From Kiritimatiellia bacterium (lineage in GTDB: Bacteria; Verrucomicrobiota; Kiritimatiellia; CAIVKH01): a DNA stretch of 64,000 nt. The stretch spans positions 1 to 64,000 of the forward strand of contig JAMLJG010000011.1 in the NCBI GenBank assembly GCA_023953695.1, written 5' to 3'. Of the stretch, positions 43,001-52,811 are shown piece after piece; the stretch's first letter is position 1; every line of letters begins with the position of its first letter. The translations under genes were made by a program, and so were the position numbers. The notes below the pieces were generated by a model, which had not been told where the DNA came from, did no database searches, and saw nothing but the letters and a program-made list of their open reading frames with translations.

Positions 43001-43403
43001 GGAGTCCCTCCGCGGCAGCGCCCGCATCCTCATTATGGACGACGAAAGAACGATTCTCGAACTCTGCCGACGCACACTGCAAAAGGCGGGCTATTCCGTA
43101 CTCACTGCGGCACACGGCGCAGAGGCGCTTCGCATATATGATGAAGAGACCGCTGCAGGCCGCCCCATTGACCTCGCCATACTCGATATGACCGTCCCCG
43201 GCGGAATGGGCGGAAGCGAAACCCTCAGCGCCCTGCGCGAGCGAACCCCCCACATCCCCGCCCTCGTCTCCAGCGGCTATGCCCAGGACGATGCACTGGC
43301 CGAATACAGCAAGGCCGGATTCGTCGGCGCCATCCCCAAACCCTACCGAGCGCAAGACCTTCTGGCCGCCATCGCGCGCGCGCTCGAAACGAAAATCGCG
43401 TAG
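40050..43403 (+). CDS. Hybrid sensor histidine kinase with polytopic N-terminus
   Basis: A 1,117-residue membrane kinase starting at GTG 40050 (an ATG two bases earlier is followed directly by TGA). About seven membrane segments (to ~residue 225) precede a second sensor part: a helix at ~245, an extracytoplasmic domain (300-405) and a helix at ~425. A coiled coil, PAS1 (495-610) and PAS2 (623-730) follow. Then come HisKA with His ~752 (GGIAHDFNNILTAI), HATPase_c (850-967; NLIINADQAMPHG, DTGSGIP) and a receiver (991-1113, Asp ~1046 in AILDMTVPG). This is an NtrB-like HDFNN kinase. Input is unknown. No output regulator is adjacent. Confidence 0.9.
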   Translation: MNQVLLNNADFAALACGSLFFALAALARIPRPAPAPALPGAWLAAFSILHGLFDWSGIAIRSFDDPRFVTLNVGLLALSFLALLEFARRLLAQSRTRWLTQRWLYLALLLATAFEARGGTSDFLDATRLFLGVPAAWFSAIGLFRIAADPPIRAQRIALRTAAFILFVFGTSLGTLSLSSEIATPVPLRIGIQLSGDELRGLLLHAFIACGLCSCLWIITSSSLKEHQERGGKQPPFLISAPMVALLLALVAVWFATDLITRSALHSIRHSLQERAFGITTLLAPAALSDLTGPTAEENQRGRLLADQLLQQAQRATPEVRVLYLFTHRDNELVPIAQSADLADEDENWGELVADFDRFFEQTASPPNSLIHFRDDHIVTTIVPVLAPFGHESIRAALALGLNVSARPYETIVARWRLVGLAAGALLIMFILDFSIRHYQLWISALQLAEAEQRQRRLSDTLEERVVHRTRELAESNAALHREMEKLQEAEIKYRTLADHVPVITYRVDLGERNATTFISPQIKDILGFTPEEWMADPQLWLHVIPEEDRERVHSLIQEHDRTGEPANLEFQMLDRSGRPHWIRCSQRYQRDESGALIHAHGVMMDVTETMQTLQQLRKASERYRLIFDYSPAGLFHYDHSLRITEVNNRFAALLDRPRADLIGADLAALASEEVHATLASALRGGEGYFEGARGFLSLPTDSWISVLAAPLYSDDADDASGFAVVQDLSEQRRIEEERMRTQKLESLGLLAGGIAHDFNNILTAILGNISLARQMAASGSDFRDSLRDAERASFRAQELTRQLLTFAKGGAPVKQLHDIPAVIREAASFTVRGSASHCVYAFAPDTWKAEIDAGQITQILQNLIINADQAMPHGGTITLETKNRRLVENEVPNLQPGPYVEVRVSDTGSGIPDRLLGRIFDPYFTTKTKGTGLGLTMCFSIIQKHGGHILAESTEGQGTTFTFYLPATPEGSAPAAPAAALDMESLRGSARILIMDDERTILELCRRTLQKAGYSVLTAAHGAEALRIYDEETAAGRPIDLAILDMTVPGGMGGSETLSALRERTPHIPALVSSGYAQDDALAEYSKAGFVGAIPKPYRAQDLLAAIARALETKIA

Positions 43404-43509
43404 CGGCGAGCACATCCACTTCACACTCCTGCCCCGATTCCCACGCGCACCACCCCTCTCAAAAAAGGGCTGGCGAGGTCGCTCGCCCTTCAACATACTG
43501 CCCACGCTG

Positions 43510-45900
43510 ATGAGGTTCCCTGGCACAGGTTCATTCCGCGTGTTTCTGGGCGGCGCCTTTGCATGGGCCGCCTTTTGCGCGTGCGCCGCACTTGCAGCCA
43601 ACGCAATGGCGGGCCGCCCTCTGCTCTCGGCCGACCCCGACGCGCGCGGAATCTACCTCCTTGCGATCATGACTCTTCTCGGCGGCGTTGTCGGCATCCT
43701 CGCGTTCGTCCGCCTCGCCCGAAAGCGACTCGTCCATCTCACCCGCTCGGTTCAAGCCATCCGCACGGCAACAGACCTGAACCTGCGCGTGGATGAAACC
43801 GGACCCGCAGACCAACGCGAACTCTCCGCCGAAATCAACGCGATGCTGGACACCCTCCAGCAAATGCAGGAGCAACTGGCCGACTCGAACACAGAACTCC
43901 TCAACCTGCTCGATGCGCGCACCGCAGAAGCAGGCGTGACAAAACAAGCGCTCGCCGAAGACGTTGCCCGCCGCATACGAAGCGCCCAAGTGGCGCGAAA
44001 AAGGGGGCGCATCTATCGCACCATCCACGAACTCTCCCCCTCGGGAATCTTTCTTCTCTCAGAAGAGGGCGTCATCCTCGATGTCAATGCCGCCGTCAGC
44101 GGCATCCTCGGCTACTCGCGCGAAGAGCTGCTTGGCCGCACCATCGCCACTCTCTCCGCCCCGGAAGAACGCGACCGCGCAAAGGATAACCTGAAGCGCA
44201 TTCTCAACGGCGAAACCCTGAGTCACGAAGTCCGCAACATTCGCAAGGATGGCGAAACCCGCTTCGTCCAACTGCGCGAACGCGCCATTCCGCTGGACGA
44301 CGGTCACCGACAGATTGTCGTGATGATTGACGACATCACCGAACGCCGCACAAATGAAGAGCGCCTCCGAAAAAGCGAAGAACGCTATCACGCGCTTTTC
44401 AACACCATGTCGAGCGCCCTCGCCCTCCACGAAGTCATCACAGACGAACAAGGCCGTGTCACCGACTTCATCTTCACGGACATCAATCCTTCATTCTTGC
44501 GCCTGCTCGGGCGAGAGCGCGACCAAGTGATCGGACGGCGCGGCTTCGAAATCTTTCCTCAAATGACTCCCGAATGGCTCGCCCGACTTGGGCGCGTGGC
44601 CCTCACAGGCCAGGAAGACATGGTTCAACCCGTCGAACTCTTCGGCCGCCAATTCACACTCTTCATCTACAGCCCCACCCATCGCCAGTTCGCCACCAAC
44701 CTCGCCGACATCACTGAACGCATCGAACTGCGCGAACAACTGCTTCAATCCCAGAAAATGGAGGTCATCGGAAGGCTCGCGGGCGGAGTCGCGCACGACT
44801 TCAACAACCTCCTCCAGGCCATCACCGGATTCTCGCAGCTCCTCCTCGAAAGCCTCGACAGCGCCAGCCCCTGTCGCGGCGATGTCCTTGAAATTGACAA
44901 GGCGGCCCGACGCGCCACAACCCTGACTCGCCAGCTCCTCGCGTTCAGCCGACGCCAGGTCTTCGAGACGAAAGTCATTAACATCAACGATCTCATCACG
45001 GGTCTCGACAAAATGTTCCGTCGCCTGATTGGCGCGGATATCCAGCTCACCCTTCACCTCGCCAAAAACCTCTCGCCCGTTCGCGCGGACCCCGGTCAAA
45101 TTGAACAAGTGCTCGCCAACCTCGTCGTCAACGCGCGCGACGCCATGGCGACGGGCGGCGAAGTGACCATCGCGACGCGCAACCTGCCGCGCGCGGCAGG
45201 CGACTCTCTTGCGCCTGACTCCGCTCCTGAGGGCTTTATAGAAGTCACCATCCGCGACACGGGCCACGGCATTCCCGAGGCAATCCGAGAACAAATTTTT
45301 GAACCCTTTTTCACCACGAAAGGCGCCGCTCGCGGCACCGGCCTCGGCCTGTCCGTGGTTTATGGAATCATCACGCAGCACGAAGGCACCATCTCGGTGG
45401 ATAGCGCCGAAGGCGTCGGCTCGACTTTCCGAATCCTTCTGCCCATCGCGCCCGACACAGCCCCAAAAGAAGCCGCACCCCCAGACGAAACGCCGCCGCG
45501 CGCCTCCGAATTGCGCGGCAATGGACAACGAATCCTCTTGGTGGAAGACGAGCCCGGTGTGCGCGACTTCGTTCTGAGCGCGCTGCGGCAATATGGCTAT
45601 CAACCCTTTGCCGCCGACACCTGCGCCGCCGCCCGCGATATGATTCGCCAATCAACCACTCCCTTCGACCTCCTCTTCACCGATATGATCCTGCCGGACG
45701 AAACCGGCCTAGCCCTCGCCGAATCCCTGCTCACACAGCAGCCCAACCTGCGCATCCTTTTCACCAGCGGCTACATGGACGAACGCTCCCGCTGGTCCAT
45801 TATCCAAGACCACGGCCACCCCTTTATCCAGAAGCCCTATTCGCTCGACCATTTGTTGCAGACCCTGCATAATCTCTTTGCTGAAACGCGCCCAGCTTGA
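43510..45900 (+). CDS. Hybrid sensor histidine kinase with HAMP and two PAS domains
   Basis: A 796-residue kinase. Two membrane helices near the N-terminus (VFLGGAFAWAAFCACAALAA; YLLAIMTLLGGVVGILAFV) enclose a very short periplasmic loop, followed by a HAMP-like coil (60-130), PAS1 (167-277), PAS2 (290-403), HisKA with His ~428 (GGVAHDFNNLLQAI), HATPase_c (527-647; DTGHGIP) and a receiver (673-790) with the acceptor Asp ~723 in LLFTDMILP. The tiny loop suggests that cytoplasmic PAS domains or the membrane itself provide the input. The start at 43510 is the first codon giving the membrane helix without the Arg/Pro-rich upstream noise. It lies 106 bases after the first kinase. Confidence 0.9.
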   Translation: MRFPGTGSFRVFLGGAFAWAAFCACAALAANAMAGRPLLSADPDARGIYLLAIMTLLGGVVGILAFVRLARKRLVHLTRSVQAIRTATDLNLRVDETGPADQRELSAEINAMLDTLQQMQEQLADSNTELLNLLDARTAEAGVTKQALAEDVARRIRSAQVARKRGRIYRTIHELSPSGIFLLSEEGVILDVNAAVSGILGYSREELLGRTIATLSAPEERDRAKDNLKRILNGETLSHEVRNIRKDGETRFVQLRERAIPLDDGHRQIVVMIDDITERRTNEERLRKSEERYHALFNTMSSALALHEVITDEQGRVTDFIFTDINPSFLRLLGRERDQVIGRRGFEIFPQMTPEWLARLGRVALTGQEDMVQPVELFGRQFTLFIYSPTHRQFATNLADITERIELREQLLQSQKMEVIGRLAGGVAHDFNNLLQAITGFSQLLLESLDSASPCRGDVLEIDKAARRATTLTRQLLAFSRRQVFETKVININDLITGLDKMFRRLIGADIQLTLHLAKNLSPVRADPGQIEQVLANLVVNARDAMATGGEVTIATRNLPRAAGDSLAPDSAPEGFIEVTIRDTGHGIPEAIREQIFEPFFTTKGAARGTGLGLSVVYGIITQHEGTISVDSAEGVGSTFRILLPIAPDTAPKEAAPPDETPPRASELRGNGQRILLVEDEPGVRDFVLSALRQYGYQPFAADTCAAARDMIRQSTTPFDLLFTDMILPDETGLALAESLLTQQPNLRILFTSGYMDERSRWSIIQDHGHPFIQKPYSLDHLLQTLHNLFAETRPA

Positions 45901-45958
45901 CCTTGCGTCCGTTCAGGTATTCACTGGGCACGAGAAGCCACAACGGAGGTTTGGCGCT

Positions 45959-46819
45959 ATGAAAACATATATCCGCACCCTACTCGCCGCGATGGTCCTC
46001 GCAAGCGCCACCCTTGCCGCGCAGGCCGAGAACGTCGCCATCAAAGGCTCCAACACATTCGGCGAAAAATTGGCGCCACTGCTCATCAAGGCCTATCAAG
46101 AGAAATACCCCGACCGAAAAGTGGAGATCGAGGTCAGCAATTCGGCCTATGGCATCTTCTCTCTCCTGGAAGGCGGCTGCGACATCGCGGCTTCCTCGCG
46201 CATCCTCAATGAGGACGAACTGCGCATCTCCCGCTCGGAAAACATCACCCTGACCTCGCACGCCGTCGGCTACTACGGCATTGCGATCGTTGTGAACGCC
46301 AAGAGCGCGCTGCGAAATCTAACCAGCAAACAGGTCCGGGATATTTTCTCCGGCGCCATCACCAACTGGAGCGCCGTCGGTGGCCCTGATGCGCCCATCG
46401 CCGTGCACATCTCCAGCTCCCAAACCGGAACCTACCTCGGCTTTCAAGAGCTCGCGCTCAGCCAACGCGCCTACCGCAAAGACGCACAAGAACACAACAC
46501 CTACGCCGAAATCTCCGCCGCCGTGGGCCAAGACCCCAACGCCATCGGCTTCACCGCCATGTCCATGGTGGACACCGAGCAAACCCACGCGCTCTCGATC
46601 AACGGCATCGCGCCCTCGCAGCTCGCCCTGTCAGAAAATATCTATCCCTACGCCCGACTCCTGCGCCTCTACACCATCAAGACAAAAGGCGAACGCTCCT
46701 CACCCGCCCTCCGATTCGTTCGATTTGTCCGCTCGGCCGCCGGCCAGCGCATTCTCGAAGAAGCGGGCTTCGTTCGCCATTTGGCAGTGAATAAATCGGG
46801 CAAAGCAGTGCAGTTCTAG
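45959..46819 (+). CDS. PstS-like periplasmic substrate-binding protein
   Basis: A 286-residue exported protein with a signal peptide ending ATLAAQA and a type II periplasmic-binding fold of the PstS group: VAIKGSNTFGEKLAPLLI, DIAASSRILNEDEL, LTSKQVRDIFSGAITNWSAVGGPDAPIAVHISS, and NAIGFTAMSMVD. Classical PstS has S-G-T in the ligand loop; here it reads SSQTGTYLGF, so phosphate binding is likely but uncertain. GGAGGT precedes the ATG at 45959. No pstCAB genes follow. The gene instead sits after two hybrid kinases, so a sensory role is possible. Confidence 0.85.
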   Translation: MKTYIRTLLAAMVLASATLAAQAENVAIKGSNTFGEKLAPLLIKAYQEKYPDRKVEIEVSNSAYGIFSLLEGGCDIAASSRILNEDELRISRSENITLTSHAVGYYGIAIVVNAKSALRNLTSKQVRDIFSGAITNWSAVGGPDAPIAVHISSSQTGTYLGFQELALSQRAYRKDAQEHNTYAEISAAVGQDPNAIGFTAMSMVDTEQTHALSINGIAPSQLALSENIYPYARLLRLYTIKTKGERSSPALRFVRFVRSAAGQRILEEAGFVRHLAVNKSGKAVQF

Positions 46820-46864
46820 CTTCAGGCGCCTCACCCCAAATCCTCTCACACCCGGACCCGCTGC

Positions 46865-47662
46865 ATGCCCGCTCGCTCGGACCCCACCACCGCACACCTC
46901 ACCGAAATCTTCAGCTCTATCCAGGGCGAAGGCCCCTATGTCGGCGTGCGCCAAATCTTTCTCCGCTTCTACGGCTGCCATCGCCGATGCGTCTTCTGCG
47001 ACTCGCCGGAAACCGTCACCGCATGGCAACCCCCAGGCTATCAGCCGGCCTCCTGCCGCGTGGAATGGACGCCAGGGCGCCGCGACTTCCGCGCGCTCGA
47101 CAACCCGTTCTCCCTCGAAGGACTCGTCGCCCTCTTGCGCGACTTCAACACGCGCGCGGGCCCGCACCACTCTGTCGCCCTCACCGGCGGCGAACCGCTG
47201 CTCCAACCGGAGTTTCTCAGCGCACTGCTTCCCCACATCAACCAACTGGGAATGAAAACCTATTTGGAGACCGCGGGCGACCTCTACCCGCAACTGGAAC
47301 ACCTCCTCCCCTGGCTCGACATCGCCGCGATGGATATCAAATTGCCCAGTGTCACCCAAAATGAAGCCGCATGGGGCAGTCACCGCAAGTTCCTCGCCCG
47401 CTGCGTGGAAAATGAAGTCGAGATTTTTGCCAAAGCCATCGTCAGCGCCGAAACAGACCCTGCCGACCTCGACGCCGCCTGCGCCGTCCTGCGCGAAACC
47501 GCGCCAAACACGCTCCTGATCCTCCAGCCCATGACCCCATTCGGCGACGCGAGCAACGCACCCCGCCCCGAGCAACTCCTCGACTGGCAGGCCCAGTGCC
47601 TCGCGCACCTCCCCAACATTCGCGTCATCCCACAGACGCACCGATTCATCAACCAGCTATGA
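46865..47662 (+). CDS. queE: 7-carboxy-7-deazaguanine synthase
   Basis: A 265-residue radical SAM enzyme: [22 protein letters not shown], the cluster motif [10 protein letters not shown] (C-x3-C-x2-C), and [15 protein letters not shown]. These are the hallmarks of QueE, which converts carboxy-tetrahydropterin to CDG in queuosine/preQ1 synthesis. An insert of about 25 residues between the cluster and GGE motifs ([15 protein letters not shown]) is longer than in minimal QueE. The stop overlaps queC by ATGA. Confidence 0.93.
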   Translation: MPARSDPTTAHLTEIFSSIQGEGPYVGVRQIFLRFYGCHRRCVFCDSPETVTAWQPPGYQPASCRVEWTPGRRDFRALDNPFSLEGLVALLRDFNTRAGPHHSVALTGGEPLLQPEFLSALLPHINQLGMKTYLETAGDLYPQLEHLLPWLDIAAMDIKLPSVTQNEAAWGSHRKFLARCVENEVEIFAKAIVSAETDPADLDAACAVLRETAPNTLLILQPMTPFGDASNAPRPEQLLDWQAQCLAHLPNIRVIPQTHRFINQL

Positions 47663-48411
47663 CCAAACGCGCGCAGAAACCAACGCCCCCCAAAGCCATC
47701 GTCCTCCTCAGCGGCGGACTCGATTCCGCCACCGTTCTCGCCATCGCCCGCCACCGCGGTTTCGATTGCTACGCTCTCTCCTTCCGCTACGGCCAGCGCC
47801 ACGCCGCCGAACTCTCCTCAGCCCGCCGCGTCGCGCGCGCGCTCGGCGCGCGCGAACACCGAGTCACCTCCATTGATCTGCGCGCCTTCGGCGGCTCCGC
47901 CCTCACAACCGACCTGCCTGTTCCCAAAGGCCGCTCCACACACCAAATGGAACACGGCATTCCCATCACCTACGTCCCCGCGCGAAACACCATCTTTTTG
48001 TCCTTCGCCCTCGCATGGGCAGAAGTCGTTGGCGCACGCGACATATTTATCGGCGTCAACGCGCTCGACTTCAGCGGCTATCCCGACTGCCGCCCCGCCT
48101 TCATCGCCGCATTTCAGAAACTGGCCGATCGCGCCACACGCATCGGCGCCGAAGGCGGACGCTTTTGCATCCACGCGCCGCTGATGAAAATGAACAAGGC
48201 CGCCATCATCCGCACGGGCCTCAAGCTGGGCGTGGACTATGGCATCACCACCTCGTGCTACGACCCCGGCCCGCGCAACCGCCCCTGCGGCCGCTGCGAT
48301 GCCTGCCTGCTTCGAGAAAAGGGGTTTCGCGAATTGGGCCTCAGCGACCCGCGCCGGGGCCCGACTCCCACCGCACGCGGTCAGTCAGGAAAAGCTGGTC
48401 GAGGTTGTTGA
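47659..48411 (+). CDS. queC: 7-cyano-7-deazaguanine synthase
   Basis: A 250-residue PP-loop ATPase: [63 protein letters not shown], and the zinc site [20 protein letters not shown]. QueC makes preQ0 from CDG with ammonia and ATP. It overlaps queE by ATGA. The final 23 codons (about 48341 onwards, beyond the usual family end) overlap the 3' end of the opposite-strand membrane protein gene by 71 bases. Confidence 0.94.
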   Translation: MTKRAQKPTPPKAIVLLSGGLDSATVLAIARHRGFDCYALSFRYGQRHAAELSSARRVARALGAREHRVTSIDLRAFGGSALTTDLPVPKGRSTHQMEHGIPITYVPARNTIFLSFALAWAEVVGARDIFIGVNALDFSGYPDCRPAFIAAFQKLADRATRIGAEGGRFCIHAPLMKMNKAAIIRTGLKLGVDYGITTSCYDPGPRNRPCGRCDACLLREKGFRELGLSDPRRGPTPTARGQSGKAGRGC

Positions 48412-50074
48412 GCGGAAACCCCTTCGTCAGTGGGAAATCAGACGGAATCCGCCCCTCGAGAATCGGAAACCACGTCCGAAGCGAACCCGTCAACAGCGTC
48501 CGCACATATTCGCGATCGCGCGTCAGCGTCGTGAAATAGATCCCGCTCACCCGCCGCATCACGTCATTAATCTCATAGAACTCATCCAGCGTCGCAGGCA
48601 GCAACAGCGATGTGCGGTTCCCATACCACGCCGTCGCCCACGGCATATCGGTGCACATCAACTCCTCCGACTCCAGCATCCGGCTGACATGCACAATGTA
48701 TGGAGGATAATACGGCGGATAGGGCGCCCCCACGCGAGGCGGCAGCAACGCCAGAATGAGCGGCATCGCCACCAGCGCGCCAAACGCGCCGATCACCCCC
48801 ATCCGCAACAGCGGAATGCGAAGCTGCATGCGATCCAACAAAATGTAGAAGAACGCCACGGCATACAGCAGCGCGAACGGAAGAAACACATGCAAGAGGC
48901 GATAGGCGGGTTCGCCATAGAGCGCCGCCACCGGCAAAACCAGCAGAAGCCCCGCCAGCACGCACCAACGAAGGCGGCGCACATTCTCGCGCGCGAACGA
49001 ATAGAAATACGTCGTGAAGAAAACACCCATCAACACCGCGCCGCCCAGCGTCGTCAGCCGGGATGAATACAACTCATTGAGCCCCAACATCAGCTTCGGC
49101 CGCAAAACGCTGAGCACCCCCGAGAGCGTCAAATCCTGCGCCAGTGTTCGCTCAAACAAATTGTCCGTCACCGGGTTCGCGCCATTCAACGCCAGATAGG
49201 GCGCCAACCCAAACCAGCCCCCGCTCACCATCGCATTGCGAATCACCCACGGCGCGGCCACCAACGCGAGAACCGCAAAGAACAGCAGCAACACCTTCCC
49301 CGCGTGAGGCCGAATCGAAACCGCCAGCAGCAGCGCAATCGCAGGCGCCAACGCCACCGTTCCATAGCTCGTGAGAAACGCCAACCCGCAAAACAACCCC
49401 GCCAACGCCGTCGCCACAGCCCAACTCGCAGCCCCCGCGCCGCGCTGAAAGCGATTCCCCGCCATCAACGCCGAGCACCACGCCGCCATCACCCAGAACG
49501 TCGCAACCGGAATCGGCGTGCCGGAAATGCTCGCCGCCCACACATCGTTCGTCAGAAAGAACAGCGTGATCCCGAGCAGCGCCACCCGCCCATCGAACAA
49601 CATCCGCGCCATGAAAAAGATCAACAGCCCCGTCAACACGCTGAACAAATGCCCCAGCGGCACCACCACCCACTGCTCCGGCGGAAAAATCCGCGCGGGC
49701 TGAACCGACGCAAACGCACTCTCGAACAACTTGAATCCACCCGCCAACAAAAGCGGATAAATCGGCGGATGAACAATGTCAGGATGCTGCCGCAACTGCG
49801 GATCGTGCGACTTCGAATGCTCGATCAAATACCACATGCTCGCGGGCCGAATCTGCTGCGTCGTGAAGCGCCCCTGCTGCATCAGATTCCGACCGAGCTG
49901 GGCCAGATCCATCGCCTCTGCATCTTTCAGCCCGTGAAATTGTGTCGCCGTATAGAGCAACACAATCGCGAGAAGCATCAGCAGATAAAGCCCCAGCTTC
50001 ACCAAACGCAGGCCCACGCCCACATCAACATTGTAGACGATGTCCTGAATTCTCGACTCAAACGGGCGTGCCAT
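48341..50074 (-). CDS. GT39/ArnT-like polytopic glycosyltransferase
   Basis: A 577-residue inner-membrane protein with about 12 hydrophobic segments. The first extracytoplasmic loop has [23 protein letters not shown] (acidic residue typical of GT-C dolichyl/undecaprenyl-phosphate sugar transferases), then [21 protein letters not shown] and [15 protein letters not shown]. The C-terminal ~150 residues are soluble ([22 protein letters not shown]) and periplasmic. It probably moves a sugar from a lipid carrier to lipid A, protein or glycan. The substrate is unknown. It is downstream of the NtrC-like regulator by 69 bases, which may control it. Confidence 0.8.
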   Translation of the reverse strand: MARPFESRIQDIVYNVDVGVGLRLVKLGLYLLMLLAIVLLYTATQFHGLKDAEAMDLAQLGRNLMQQGRFTTQQIRPASMWYLIEHSKSHDPQLRQHPDIVHPPIYPLLLAGGFKLFESAFASVQPARIFPPEQWVVVPLGHLFSVLTGLLIFFMARMLFDGRVALLGITLFFLTNDVWAASISGTPIPVATFWVMAAWCSALMAGNRFQRGAGAASWAVATALAGLFCGLAFLTSYGTVALAPAIALLLAVSIRPHAGKVLLLFFAVLALVAAPWVIRNAMVSGGWFGLAPYLALNGANPVTDNLFERTLAQDLTLSGVLSVLRPKLMLGLNELYSSRLTTLGGAVLMGVFFTTYFYSFARENVRRLRWCVLAGLLLVLPVAALYGEPAYRLLHVFLPFALLYAVAFFYILLDRMQLRIPLLRMGVIGAFGALVAMPLILALLPPRVGAPYPPYYPPYIVHVSRMLESEELMCTDMPWATAWYGNRTSLLLPATLDEFYEINDVMRRVSGIYFTTLTRDREYVRTLLTGSLRTWFPILEGRIPSDFPLTKGFPLNNLDQLFLTDRVRWESGPGAGR

Positions 50075-50143
50075 GACAGAACCTCATAGTAGTTCGCAAC
50101 CCACTCGCCTGCAATGCCGGATATCCGGGCGATTCGCCACTCG

Positions 50144-51514
50144 CTACGAGCCCTCGCGCCCATCAGCCGAATCGCGAAGGCCATACTCGTTCAACTTGCG
50201 GTGCAGCGTCCGCCGACTGATCCCCAGCTCTGCCGCCGCCTTCGTCACATTCCCGCCACTCGCCTTGAGCGCGCGGACAATCATCTGCTTCTCATTCGCC
50301 TCCAACGAAAGCGCGCCGCCGCGCGCGGGCGCTGCATCCAATTCCCCGCGCACGTGCAGCGGAACATCGCGCAAGGTCAGCTTCTCTCCGCGCGCCAAAA
50401 CCACCATGCGCTCAACCATGTTGCGCAACTCGCGCACATTCCCCGGCCACTCGTAGCCACCCAACGCCTGCATCGCCTCCGGAGTGATTCCCACAATCTT
50501 TTTGCCGTTCTCCTCCGCAAAAACGGAAATAAAATGGTCCACCAGAAGCGGCAAGTCCCCCACCCGCTCGCGCAGCGGCGGCAACCGAATTGCCACCACA
50601 TCCAGGCGATAAAACAAATCCTCGCGAAACGTCCCTTCCTCAACCTTCTTCTTGAGGTCGCGATTCGTCGCCGCCACCAGGCGCACATCCACATCAATCG
50701 TTTCCTGCCCGCCCACGCGCTCGAAACGGCGCTCCTCCAACACCCGCAGAATCTTCACCTGCAGCGAGGAATCAATCTCCCCAATCTCATCCAGAAACAG
50801 CGTGCCGCCATCCGCCAACTCGAATCGCCCGCGCCGGCGCTCCGTCGCCCCCGTGAACGCGCCGCGCTCGTGCCCAAACAACTCGCTCTCCAACAGCGTT
50901 TCCGACAGCGCGGCACAATGCACGGCAATGAACGGCCCCTTGCTGCGCGGGCTCAACCGGTGCAGCGCCTGCGCAACCAACTCCTTCCCCGTGCCACTCT
51001 CGCCCTGAATCAGCACCGTCGCGCGCGATTGCGCCACCTGCCGAATCGTGTCGAACACCTCCTGCAACGCGGGCGATTGCCCCACAATGTTCTCCAAACC
51101 AAATCGCGCATCCAACTGCTCCCGCAACGCCCGGTTCTCCACCTCCAACGCCCGACTCTCCAGCGCCCGCTTCAACACCAACTCCAGCCGATCCAGATTG
51201 ATCGGCTTGGTCATAAAGTCATACGCCCCGCGCCGCATCGCCTCCACCGCCAACTCAATGCTCCCATACGCCGTCAACATGATGCACACCGGCGCCGGCG
51301 ACCGCGCAATCGCCCGCTGCAACAGCGTGAGCCCATCCATCCCCGGCATCCGCACATCGCTCAACATCACATCCACCGGCTCATTCGCCAGAATCTCCAG
51401 CGCCCGCGGCCCGTTCTCAGCCAACCGCACGTCATAGGAACGCTGTAGCGCCCGCGCCAACCCCTCGCGCGAGTTCTTCTCATCATCCACAATCAATACC
51501 AACGGCTTCTTCAT
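50144..51514 (-). CDS. Sigma-54-dependent response regulator, NtrC family
   Basis: A 456-residue regulator. The receiver (residues 5-120) has LIVDDEKNS and the acceptor Asp53 in VMLSDVRMPGMDG. The AAA+ domain has GESGTGKE, the sigma-54-contact loop GAFTGA and GGTLFLDEIGE, and a C-terminal Fis-type HTH (NVTKAAAELGISRRTLHRKLNEYGL). It activates sigma-54 promoters when phosphorylated by the kinase encoded just upstream. ATG overlaps the kinase stop (ATGA). No -24/-12 promoter was found in the window, so targets lie elsewhere or are weak. Confidence 0.95.
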   Translation of the reverse strand: MKKPLVLIVDDEKNSREGLARALQRSYDVRLAENGPRALEILANEPVDVMLSDVRMPGMDGLTLLQRAIARSPAPVCIMLTAYGSIELAVEAMRRGAYDFMTKPINLDRLELVLKRALESRALEVENRALREQLDARFGLENIVGQSPALQEVFDTIRQVAQSRATVLIQGESGTGKELVAQALHRLSPRSKGPFIAVHCAALSETLLESELFGHERGAFTGATERRRGRFELADGGTLFLDEIGEIDSSLQVKILRVLEERRFERVGGQETIDVDVRLVAATNRDLKKKVEEGTFREDLFYRLDVVAIRLPPLRERVGDLPLLVDHFISVFAEENGKKIVGITPEAMQALGGYEWPGNVRELRNMVERMVVLARGEKLTLRDVPLHVRGELDAAPARGGALSLEANEKQMIVRALKASGGNVTKAAAELGISRRTLHRKLNEYGLRDSADGREGS

Positions 51515-52716
51515 GAATCGGCCTCTCCCTCCGCGCCCGCGTGCGTCGCATCCGAAGCGCGCGCGCGCAGCAGGCGAATCCGCCGCTCATCGCGCGGCAA
51601 ATACAGCGTAAACGTCGTGCCCGCCTTCGGATCCGTCCGCACCTCCAGCTCTCCGCCATGATCCCGCACAATGCGCTGAACAATCATCAAACCCAAACCC
51701 GTCCCATCGCTCTTCGTCGAAAAATACGGATCAAAAATTGAACCAAAATCATCGAGCGGAATCCCCGGCCCCGTATCCGTGAACGACAAAATCACAAAGC
51801 GATCATCGCTCGACAACTCGATCCGCAACACCCCCCCGTGCGCCATCGCCTGAATCGCATTGCGAATGATGTTGAAACACGCCTGCTTGATCTGCCCCCG
51901 ATCCACCAGCGCCAACGGCAACTCCTCCGCCGACTCCACCTCCACAATCACATCGCGATCCGCAATCTCGCGCCGCAAGAAATCCAACGTCTGATCCACA
52001 ATCTCCCGCAGCGACGCCCGCTCCAGCGTCGGCTGACTCGGCCGCAGCGCCCGCAAAAACTGCGTAATAATCTGATCCAGCCGCTCCACCTCCCGCCGCG
52101 AAACACTCACCAACTCCTTCATCCCCTCGCGATCCAACGCCTCCGAACCCGCCAGCTCCCGCTCCAACAACTGCAAATGAATCGTCAGCGAATTGAGCGG
52201 ATTCCCAATCTCATGCGCCACCCCCGCCGCCAACAGCGTAATCGCCTGCAGCCGCTCCGACTCAATCGTCCGCGTCTCGCTCTCCCGATCCCGCGTCACA
52301 TCGCGCAAAATCAACACCGCCCCATGCTCCCGCTCACTCACCGCCCGAAGCGGAACAATATAGAAATCCAGAAACCGATGCTCCGGATACGCAATCTCGA
52401 TCTCGCGACTCACCAACCGCGACCACTCATCCTCATCCAAATCCAACACCCGCTCCCACTCAATCTCTCGCAAATACCGCCCAATCGGCTGCCCCTCCGC
52501 CTTCGCCGCGCTAAACCCCAACAGCTTCTCCGCCGCCCGATTCGCATACGAAATCCGCCCCCCATCCCCCAACACAATGATCCCCTCCTGAATCGCGTGA
52601 AAAATCGTCTCCAACAACCCCTTCTCATGCGCCAATCGCAGAAACTGCGTCTGGAGACTGCCCGTATCCAGCCGATCTAACCGATCCACCAATTTTTCCC
52701 AAAAACCCGAATTCAT
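51511..52716 (-). CDS. PAS-domain sensor histidine kinase (NtrB/AtoS-like), cytoplasmic
   Basis: A 401-residue soluble kinase: a PAS domain (LETIFHAIQEGIIVLGDGGRI...) about residues 30-145, HisKA with LLAAGVAHEIGNPLNSLTIHLQ, and HATPase_c with NIIRNAIQAMAHGG and DTGPGIPLDDFG. There is no membrane segment, so it senses an internal signal. The start is uncertain: ATG 52716 has GGGA five bases before it and is used here; ATG 52722 and TTG 52737 are alternatives. It is translationally coupled to its NtrC-like partner. Confidence 0.92.
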   Translation of the reverse strand: MNSGFWEKLVDRLDRLDTGSLQTQFLRLAHEKGLLETIFHAIQEGIIVLGDGGRISYANRAAEKLLGFSAAKAEGQPIGRYLREIEWERVLDLDEDEWSRLVSREIEIAYPEHRFLDFYIVPLRAVSEREHGAVLILRDVTRDRESETRTIESERLQAITLLAAGVAHEIGNPLNSLTIHLQLLERELAGSEALDREGMKELVSVSRREVERLDQIITQFLRALRPSQPTLERASLREIVDQTLDFLRREIADRDVIVEVESAEELPLALVDRGQIKQACFNIIRNAIQAMAHGGVLRIELSSDDRFVILSFTDTGPGIPLDDFGSIFDPYFSTKSDGTGLGLMIVQRIVRDHGGELEVRTDPKAGTTFTLYLPRDERRIRLLRARASDATHAGAEGEADS

Positions 52717-52811
52717 TTGCATCCCATCGTGTGCCAACTTGGCGCAAGTCTAGTCGCAAATCCACAAAACCGCAACAGAACCCGCGACAAAATGCAACCC
52801 GCCCCACCCCC

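Noticed and set aside
43404-43509. A terminator between the two hybrid kinases
   Set aside because: AAGGGC...GCCCTT arms at about 43469-43493 leave a bulged stem, and no T-run follows on the plus strand.
46820-46864. A preQ1 riboswitch before queE
   Set aside because: Only 45 bases of C-rich sequence, with no hairpin plus A-rich tail of the preQ1-I type.
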